Assembly (NCBI GenBank): GCA_021234155.1
Contig: JAJEKV010000009.1
Span: 13,150,546-13,214,545, forward strand
Length of the DNA: 64,000 nucleotides
Reading direction: 5' to 3'
Source: Isoetes taiwanensis
Taxonomy: Eukaryota > Streptophyta > Lycopodiopsida > Isoetales > Isoetaceae
A model generated the notes under the pieces. That model made no database searches, had not been told where the DNA came from, and saw nothing but the letters and a program-made list of their open reading frames with translations. Below are positions 56,575 to 64,000 of the stretch, piece by piece. The translations under genes were made by a program, and so were the position numbers. Positions within the stretch are counted from its first letter, which is position 1. Every line of letters starts with the position of its first letter.

Positions 56575-59500
56575 TCAAAATTTGAAGATAGAATCTTCAT
56601 ATTCACATGCAAAATTTACATCTTTTTCTAAGACTCGATTATGTGCAAAAGTGTGAGGAGTGATGAAGGAGGGATCCGGGGCGTCATCATGTTCATTTAT
56701 GCCATCCTCATCACCTTCACTTCTTTCAATTGTCACTAGAGGAAGTGCTTGAGTTATCTTCCTCATCACTATCAACGATGGTGTAGCATTGCCACCACCT
56801 TCTTCATCCTCTTCTTCGTAATTACAAGCTTTTTTAAGCAAATTGATAGTCCTCTGGCGTGACGATTTGTCGATTTCAATTTAAAATCATAGCACAATAT
56901 AGTCCGTCATTAAGGATCACTCATCCCTACAACCCACCTTCTTGGACTTTCTCCCTTTTCCTTGGCTTCTCATTTCTAACTCATATCTACCTTCAAAAGC
57001 ATTTTTCGAAAGCGTGTTGCAAGCCAATGAATCTTGAGTTTAGTGACTAAGCCTTCCTCCTTGGTATTGTCAAGCACTTTTTGCTATCCGAAAAGGTCGA
57101 CCTTTGTCATCCTCCTCAGTTGGAAGAGCAATTAGCATACCCTTGGTAATTTCTGTGATATTACCTTGAGGCTCATTCCTGCGTCTTGGTCCGAGGTACA
57201 TGACTCAATCCTCGTCTTCTTCTCTTTGCGGTGCTAATGTAGCATTGCTTGGACCCTTGGTCTTTGGGGTTGATGGAAGGTGTTAGGCCATCCAAATGGT
57301 TCTTGCAACTGTCTTAGAGCTATATTTTTCACAACAATTTTCTGTTCGAGAAAGAAATTACTCCACCACATCCGATCTTCTTCTAAGAAGTACTTAAAGC
57401 CTGAGGAAATTCCATTTTCAATGGCTTTTAAGGATGACTCTGGGGTACTTTTCTTCTGCTTGGACTCCTTAGGATTTTTGAGAGGAAGTTGTTCTGCACG
57501 TTCTATGAAGGAAGTGTCTGGAATATATTTAAGGAAGCGTAATCCCTCTGGTGGACTCCAGTCTTTAGTTGTGGTATACTTCTTCCCCTGTAAGAAACTC
57601 TGGCCATCCTTCAAGTAGAACTTGATGTGATGTTGAAAGGTGAGATCATTCAACTTGTTCACAGCTTGTTCTCTGTCTGAACGTTGAGAGAAAACAAACT
57701 CTCTGAAATCAGCAGTCTCTTTAAGAAGATCGATCACTGGAGTGGGAGTGTAAGAATCTTCAATAATTCGAACTAATGTAGGAAGGGAGAAAGCCTTCTT
57801 CCTTCTAAAGGCGCCTGTAAAAATCTGCTGAACATTTGGTCAATCTGATCATGAGTGTGGCCTACAAGTAAGAAACTGAGCTTCACTTTTCTAAAGATCC
57901 CTAGCTCCACTAACATAGCACAATATACAAAGAGTGTTTGATTCTTGTTCTCCCTTGTAGTATTGTCAAGTTGCAGGTAAAGCACTGGTGGTAATTGCTC
58001 TTGCTCGCACAGGACCTTGTTAAGAATTGTAATTGTGAGGTTCGGGTCACCATGCAAGTTTGGATATGTCAAAAATACTTTGCACTTTAGACTTCCTTTG
58101 AAGACCATAGCTCCTACAAGGTGGACCTTAACAAAACATTCCTCTGGCACATCTTTAGGAATGTTCAAGAAATGTGGTAGAGTAGTTTTTTTTTTGGTCC
58201 ATTCCATCAATCACAACAGACATATATTGCGGTGGACGTTCAAGAGCTTTTTTTCTATGTTTGGCAAGCTTTCTTCTCTCTGTTGCTTGTTGTTCATGAT
58301 GTCTGGCAAGGTTCTGTTGCACAATATCTGTAGAAGAAATAAGGTCAAAGCATTTTTTTTTTTAAAACAAGTGAGAGATTGAAGAACATGAGCTTACTTC
58401 TTTCGACATCTCTGTCTTTTGCGGTTTCTCTTTGACTTTTTAATTCTGCACACCTTGAGCAAAACGGACATTCTCAGTCTCCGGAATTTTTCACTAAACC
58501 GAATTCACTTTTCCACATCGGGTGAAGTGTGAGTAAGAGATGTCTTGAAGCCGAAAAAGTCTCTTTGTACTCATTAAAAACATCTTTTTTGGTGATGTTA
58601 TCAATTAAATGATACATGTTGCTGTTAGGCAGCTTCTCACATGTTTCTCTAAAGCATTTCTCCATCCATGACACAGCAGCAAGGGCATGCATGGTTACAA
58701 CTCTTCTTGGTCCACAATGATCATCAATTGCTGGATTTTTGTCCATATTCTAGACATTCTGGTGGACCCTAAACGGTGGACAACCATAAAGCATTTCTGG
58801 CAAACTTCTTGACGGTTAATGTAGTGCAAGAAGGTGCGGTCTGGCCTTACATGATAGGCCAAGTAGGCATTCTGGTAGCCAATGTCATTGAACTGTAGTT
58901 GTCTCTAATTGCTCGTAATTTAGACATGTTAAATTTGTTGATGCAACCCAATGAGCAGCATTTACTTCTTAAAAGTCTTCTCATTTTATGCTCGTCCATA
59001 AGGTTTCTTCTTCTTACAGAGGAGCATGCTCTCACCATAATCCACCTTGAATTTCTTGGTGGACTGGCTAGAGAACGTGTAATCTCGTTGCACTTCGTTG
59101 GTGTCTTCATCTTCTGAAGAGAGTTCTACTCTGGGGGTGACCTCCTCTGCCCTTAGTGGTGTGCTTGTAGAGGAGAACAAACCACGTGAAGCTGTACCCG
59201 GATAAGGCGGAGGTGCAGTGTTGAATGAAGGAGATGGGCCAGCATATGATGTGCCAGCGAAAGTTGTTGTAGCATCTTCACAAGGAGTTCGATCAAACAT
59301 CTCTCTTATAGCAGACTGAAATTCTGCAAACCCATGTGTCACCACGTTTGTGTGAAGAGGAGTAGATGCTGCAGGGTCGTCTTCATTTGTAGTGAAATCG
59401 TGGTGGGAGAAACGATGGAGAATCTCGGCATCTTGAAACGTCTTTGTATTCCTAGCATGTGTAATCGAAGATGGAGAAACAACAAACTACGGAGGTAGTC

Positions 59501-59824
59501 TGTTCAAAAAAATTTGCTTTGAGATCGAGCCATTGTAGTGTCTGGGGATGGTACAAATGGTGGTGGAAGATTGCTACGCAAATGTGAGGGTTGGAAAGGT
59601 GGTGGCAGCTGGTTTCCTCTTGGACTTGGAGAGGGTTGGAAAGGTGGTGGCAGCCTACTAGTTATCTTGGACTCCGGAGTGTCTTCGAGAAGCAACAAAG
59701 ACCTTGTCGAGGTAGGTGTTGAAGAAGCATCTCCGCCTTGTGTTCCATCCGGGTAGAGGTACTTGGGCAAACAAATGGTGGTGGAAGTTTGTTCACGGCG
59801 GTTAACCATGTCAAACAAGCGCAA
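56575..59824 (-). pseudogene. DUF7869-type transposase-like gene (element B)
   Basis: Read leftward. A Pro-rich opening (59,824-59,504) and a Ser/Thr/acidic segment (59,345-58,986) precede a Cys block CCSLGCINKFNMSKLRAIRD (58,960). Then HYINRQEVCQKCFM and WMEKCFRETCEKLPN, ending in ECPFCSRCAELK (58,465). After an intron-like gap (about 58,400-58,325) come RPPQYMSVVIDGMDQ (58,200), VKVHLVGAMVFKG, LYLQLDNTTRENKNQ (57,960) and FLLVGHTHDQIDQMFSRF (57,850). These are the catalytic-looking Asp motifs of this RNase-H-like family. 57,737-57,234 holds the C-terminal part, and 56,841-56,575 an acidic tail. A T10 run at 58,186-58,195 and a break near 57,780 shift the frame. Family name is from memory. 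Confidence 0.7.
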
Positions 59825-60152
59825 AACATTGTGGGCTTGTTACTAACTCACAAGTCGATTGGACTAATGATATTCGACAATACAAATCTTTGTTACGGAA
59901 TAGTATTTTGTGTGCAAAGATTTGTTCTTTGTGTGTGTGCAAGAATGCTATTCCGAAATACACTTATCCCGAGTGTTTGGACAAGGCGTATTCCACATCA
60001 CATAGAAAACACAACCGACGGTTGGCCTACCTTTAAAAAGGAAAATTCGAAATCCTCGATTCGTGATTCCGCTTTTCGAGAGATTTAGTCGCCCGCCCCA
60101 GCCTTCCGATCAATATACATTTGTTTGTATTCCGATTTACATAGCGAAAACA

Positions 60153-60161
60153 ATGGACCAG
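60153..60161 (+). other. Possible ATG and donor ahead of palindrome array 1
   Basis: ATGGACCAG followed by GTAAGC could be a tiny first exon. If joined to the acceptor TTTCAG at 60,697 the frame meets a stop, so the first exon of the ParB/methyltransferase gene remains unproven. Confidence 0.2.
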
Positions 60162-60222
60162 GTAAGCATGTAAAAGTACATAGTACATCTTTCTTTTTTT
60201 TTTTCGATTTGCCACGTAGGCC

Positions 60223-60445
60223 AAAGTGTATTCCGAATACACTTTGCCCATCTGGCGAAGAGCAAAGTGTATTCTGGAATACACTTTGCTCACTGGCGAA
60301 GTGTAAAGTGTATTCCGGAATACACTTTGCCCTTCAAAGTGTATTTCAGAATACACTTTACTCTTCACCCGAAGGGCAAAGTGTATTCCGGAATACACTT
60401 TGCACGTCGCCAGTTGGGCAAAGTGTATTCCGGAATACATTTTGC
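60223..60445. repeat. Palindrome array 1, six units
   Basis: Units at 60,223-60,245; 60,261-60,290; 60,305-60,328; 60,336-60,359; 60,376-60,403; 60,418-60,445. Each is a 23-30-bp self-complementary sequence around AAAGTGTATTCCGGAATACA. Units 3 and 5 are perfect; others have one or two changes at the centre or edge. Spacers of 7-17 bases contain CTGGCGA in either orientation. The array lies between the divergent transposase and ParB/methyltransferase genes. Open frames with repeated CIPEYTF or VYSGIHF across it are by-products of the DNA repeat. Confidence 0.97.
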
Positions 60446-60697
60446 TTGTATTTTTGAGAACGCTTGCTTTTTTGCACTAAAATAACACACTTTTTAGCTG
60501 CAACAGACAACTTTTTAGTTTAGAAATTACTCTTTCGAGTCCAATTAAGGCACAAGAAATTGACTTAGAGTGACAATATTTTAGCTTGTTTTCCTGTCTT
60601 TTTCTGGCCTTTAGGGCACAAGATTAGTAAATGTTATTCTGGAATACAAATTTCGTTTGAATTTCTGCCTTAACATGGTTGTTTTAAACGTTTCAGT

Positions 60698-63600
60698 GGC
60701 AGGGAAGAAGGAAGCAAGAGGGCATCAAAGAAATCTCACAAGCCTAAGCGTCCACACCCTCAGAAGCACACCGGTGACACAGACGAGCCCGCTATTTACG
60801 AGAACTTTCAAACGCAATGGTTCGTGACCAGGGGTGCAGATGGAAAATACAGCACACTGACGTTTTTGTACGTCTGTAAAAGTGCTGGTAACAAAAGGTA
60901 CGCCGACTCCGAGTTTGTGAACCTTGGGACAATAAAAGATGTCTCCGAGGTTGCCGGACAAGGAGGTCAGGTGGGGAGGCTATCCTTCAAGACCTCCCAA
61001 GGCTTCATTATTGTGGACATCGCATTTTTTAAAATTGTCAGTGTGCAACCACCGGCACTGTACAAATTCTTTTCACACTACCGGACAAAACGAAGCCTGT
61101 GTTCATGTATTAGGCAGGTTTGTTCCAGCACAAGCGAGGACTTTCCTGTCAGTGAGTCCGAGCAATCAGATGGAGAAAGGTCACAATCACCACCTTCTGC
61201 TAGTTCTTCAGGGAGGTCATCAGATGAAGGTTCCGAGGAACAAGACGAGGAAGAACCCCCTTTGCGGCGAAAGAAACTTAGCAGGCCAAGGGCAACGATA
61301 GCCCAAAGAAACGAAAAGTACAGCAGCTTGAAATCACAGAAGTCCCCGAGGAAAGCGCAAAAAAACAAAAGGGAAAAGGGAAAGCTCCCGGGGTTGCAAT
61401 AAAGGAGAAGAAGGTTGATAAGACCTCTGAAAGAATGGAGGTTATTAACAGAGAAAAATTTGTACAAGGGGTAATTTATCTTCCTGTGACTAGCATGAGG
61501 CTGCCCCCAAAGAATGAGTCTGGCGAAAGGCCGCTTCAAGTTCAAAAATTTATGCCGACCACTTAAGGAACTTGAAGGATAGAATTAGGAGCAATCCAAA
61601 TGCTCATGTGGCCCCAATAGTTGTCCTTGTTGACAGGGAGCAATGCAAAACCCCCCAGGAATATGACAGAGAAAACGCAGAAACATACACACACTACGTC
61701 TTGGGAGGAAATCATAGCTTCAAGGCAAGAAGGCAGCTGTACAAAGAAAAGAAAAATCCCAGGTACCTCTCTGTCTTGTGCGCAGTTTACTGTGGTCTCA
61801 CCGACGAGGAAGCAAAAATCGTTGCCAACACCCATAATGCTGACAACGAGTACAAATTAAAGATGAGCTTCGTCGACAAGATCCGATTCATGCACAGGGA
61901 GTACATGATTTTTAAGGAAAAATATGGAGAAGATTTGAAGAAACCGGCATACTCGTTAGAACTGAAGGAAGCGTGCGCTGTGGAGTGCTGCCTTAAGTAC
62001 GATGAAGCTAATAAACGGCAGTCTCTCATACCGCATGATAACTGGTTTCAACTAGCCTTCAGAGACGGCAGGGTAAGTTTCTTTCGTATTCTGGAATAAC
62101 CATGCAGAAACTAACCTTGTTTGTTACCGTGCAGATATGGGACCTACAAAATGAAATTTTTACCATGTTCGAGCGTGGTGAATTAAAAAGTAAAGGGAAG
62201 GTCTCAGAAAAGAAGAAAGGTTCTGACGTCCCGAAGAAGGAAATGACTATCATGGTCTGGAGAGAAATGCAGGGCTTTACAGACGTGGACATACTAGAAA
62301 GGCTACTGCAGAAGGTCGTTGATAAAGAGTTTATGCTCGAAGAGATGTCCAAGGAACTGCACAAGTAAGAACGACAGAACTTTCATTTAAATTTTCCTTC
62401 CGTAGCAAGAAATATTTTTTGGGAAGCCAAGGTGTATTCCGGAATACACTTTGGCTTCTGTGGGTAGTCCAATGTGTATTCCAGAATACACTTTGGCTTA
62501 CAAGCCAAAGCAAAAGTGTATTCCGGAATACACTTTTGCTTTAAATGTAAAGCAAAAGTGTATTCCGGAATACACTTTTGCTTTGAACGTAAAGCAAAAG
62601 TGTATTCCGGAATACACTTTTGCTTCGAACGTAAAGCAGAGGTGTATTCCGGAATACACTTTTGCTTTTGGCTTGTAAGACAAAGGGTATTCCGGAATAC
62701 ACTGTGGCTTTTTCTTATTGCTTTCGTTTTCCAGAAAACAATACTCACCTTGTTTAATTGTTCTTGACTTCCAGCCAGAAAAACGTTATTACGTGCCAAA
62801 CATGTTTAATGGAGTAGTTGAACGTGGACAGCTGGGACAGATGTAAAGAGCTCTATCCCATAGCAACTTCCGACGAGCGTATTACCCAATACGCTCCAAA
62901 TTTTGAGGGCTGGATACGTCTTTTTCCTGTTTTTAATGTTTTTCTTTTGTGATGCCTGCCTAACATCTTTTACTAACAGAGCAAGAAGAAGAACAAGGAC
63001 CTACCAGAAGGTTTTATGCACCTGGTAAGGACTGCCAGAGAAGAGAGGACTCTAGCGGATAGGCGTATTGTTGATGTTGAGCCGTCCGACTACGAGAGGT
63101 TTTCCATGTTTGATCAAAATAACTTTTATTCTATCGTTCATGGGGACTGCACTAAGTTGGCTGGAAGTATAAAGCCACAAGATTTTACATTGGTCATAGC
63201 AGACTTGCCGTATGGGTTTAAAAGGCGAAGGATAGCCGCTTCTGACGATCAGCCATTCAAAAACTTCGAATTTAATGCTTTCGTCGACGAATTAAGCGTG
63301 TTACCACAAAGAAAACACTTGGCGTCTTGTTGTGTTCCACTCCAAAGATGCAATCCGACTTGTGGAAGCTACTTTCAAGAACCACTTCGGTTCTCCTGTG
63401 CAAGCCGGTTATGAAAATATGGTCTGGTGAGTCTTCAAATCTCGAGTGCAGTTGACACGTTCTTTCTTTCAAGTTTTGAGTCATTGTTGCAGTTGTAACT
63501 CGTCATCTTCTATTCGGAATAATGTGACTTACTATTCCGAAATACGATTCTTGCAGTACAAAACTAATATCAACTACCATGGTGGAGGACCGAGGTCGCC

Positions 63601-63990
63601 GAGCAAGGTTGAGTATCTCCATGTAGCTTCTTTGGAGTTTCGACGGGAAGCGTACCATGGAGCACTTTAACACAAAGACGCCAAAATTTTTCTAATGTCC
63701 TTGAGTTCCCAAAGAAGATTACGTAAGCTCCGGGACCCAAGTGCACAAGGCAAAATTGTGAATCATTACCGAAAGCCACGAAGCTAATTAACCATATTCG
63801 GATATGTTTTCACGCCCGTGAGATTGGGTCCTAGATGCTTTCTCGCCTCGTACAACAATAGCATGTGCACTTAAAAAGGGCCGTAATTGTGTTCTTTGTT
63901 GACATTGATAGAGAGTCTCAGACTTTATTAAGATCGCGGTTGTCCGCTCTACCAACTCTACCGGATGAAAATCAAGAGTTGGGAGCCAAA
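60698..63990 (+). pseudogene. ParB-like domain plus beta-class amino-methyltransferase gene (element B)
   Basis: Segments in order: basic start, then TQWFVTRGADGKYSTLTF (60,815); an acidic linker; KFVQGVIYLPVTSMRLPP (61,458); IRSNPNAHVAPIVVLVDREQ and the ParB-like core THYVLGGNHSFKARRQLYKE (61,690-61,750), GLTDEEAKIVANTHN. The exon ends at 62,072. Exon 62,135-62,364 holds the linker WREMQGFTDVDILERLLQ. Palindrome array 2 lies in the next intron. Exon 62,775 on has NVITCQTCLME, then in-frame TAG, and SWDRCKELYP. Exon 62,980-63,426 has the methyltransferase motif LVIADLPYGF (63,193) and VVFHSKDAIRLVEATF. A further exon (63,556-63,669) is followed by WVLDAFSPRTTIACALKKGR (63,825), a motif I relic. 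Motif IV before I marks the beta class (N6-adenine or N4-cytosine). Frameshifts near 61,390, 61,547, 63,298 and 63,900 show decay. Confidence 0.7.
62423..62707. repeat. Palindrome array 2, seven units
   Basis: Units at 62,423-62,458; 62,469-62,496; 62,507-62,542; 62,549-62,584; 62,591-62,625; 62,633-62,668; 62,681-62,707. The common core is GTGTATTCCGGAATACAC; units 3 and 4 are perfect 36-bp palindromes flanked by AAAGCAAAA and its complement. Spacers are 6-12 bases, several reading AACGTA or similar. The array occupies the intron between the linker exon (ends 62,364) and the exon starting at 62,775, so a transcript would fold into seven hairpins. Confidence 0.97.
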
Positions 63991-64000
63991 TCATCATCGA

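Noticed and set aside
60033-60485. Open frames on both strands with repeated CIPEYTF, VYSGIHF or VFRNTL peptides (also 62,331-62,799).
   Set aside because: They are translations of the palindrome arrays; because each unit is self-complementary all frames look open on both strands. They are not proteins.
60223-62707. CRISPR-like array of repeats and spacers.
   Set aside because: Repeats are palindromic, spacers are short and partly related to each other, no cas genes are present, and the DNA is plant nuclear.

Overview
The window reads as nuclear DNA of a land plant. It has GT-AG introns, a plant-type casein kinase 1 gene, relics of chalcone synthase, metacaspase, pentatricopeptide, PLAT/LH2 and phytocyanin genes, and retroelements primed by initiator-Met tRNA. 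Genes are sparse, repeats dense and most coding sequence is decayed. That fits a large, repeat-rich genome; a fern, lycophyte, bryophyte or gymnosperm seems likelier than a compact angiosperm genome, but this is inference. The one gene that looks intact is the 13-exon casein kinase at 29.9-32.0 kb. All its splice junctions keep frame, so the many frameshifts elsewhere are more likely real decay than poor sequence throughout.

Layout. 0-9.4 kb: remains of a mobile element (A), with a ParB/methyltransferase-like gene fragment on the minus strand at the left edge, a 390-bp foldback, a repeat-rich spacer, and a DUF7869-type transposase relic on the plus strand. 9.6-10.7 kb: a Ty3/gypsy integrase tail and rearranged tRNA-like repeat units. 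11.5-12.2 kb: chalcone-synthase-like pseudogene. 13.5-14.3 kb: gypsy integrase relic. 14.75-27.85 kb: a complete 13.1-kb chromovirus-type LTR retrotransposon on the minus strand (two 1.6-kb LTRs, target duplication GAATG) whose integrase core is inverted in place. 28.9-29.1 kb: a small MITE. 29.9-32.0 kb: casein kinase 1. 32-41 kb: mostly noncoding, with a metacaspase pseudogene and microsatellites. 41.3-46.2 kb: a LINE whose endonuclease is split by a 757-bp hAT-type insertion with a perfect 8-bp target duplication. 47-52.3 kb: pentatricopeptide, phytocyanin and PLAT relics. 52.5-55.7 kb: a gag-only LTR element with target duplication GAACA. 56.5-64 kb: mobile element B.

Element B is the most striking part. 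A DUF7869-type transposase gene runs leftward and a gene with a ParB-like domain plus a beta-class amino-methyltransferase domain (DLPYG motif, then a degenerate motif I) runs rightward. Thirteen units of a long palindrome with core GTGTATTCCGGAATACAC sit in two clusters, one at the head of the methyltransferase gene and one in its large intron. Element A at the other end of the window appears to carry the same two genes in the same head-to-head arrangement and related GTGTATTC-containing repeats. I infer a family of plant DNA transposons that carries a prokaryote-type DNA methyltransferase, a ParB-like domain and cognate palindromic arrays. Both copies here look inactivated and both run off the window.
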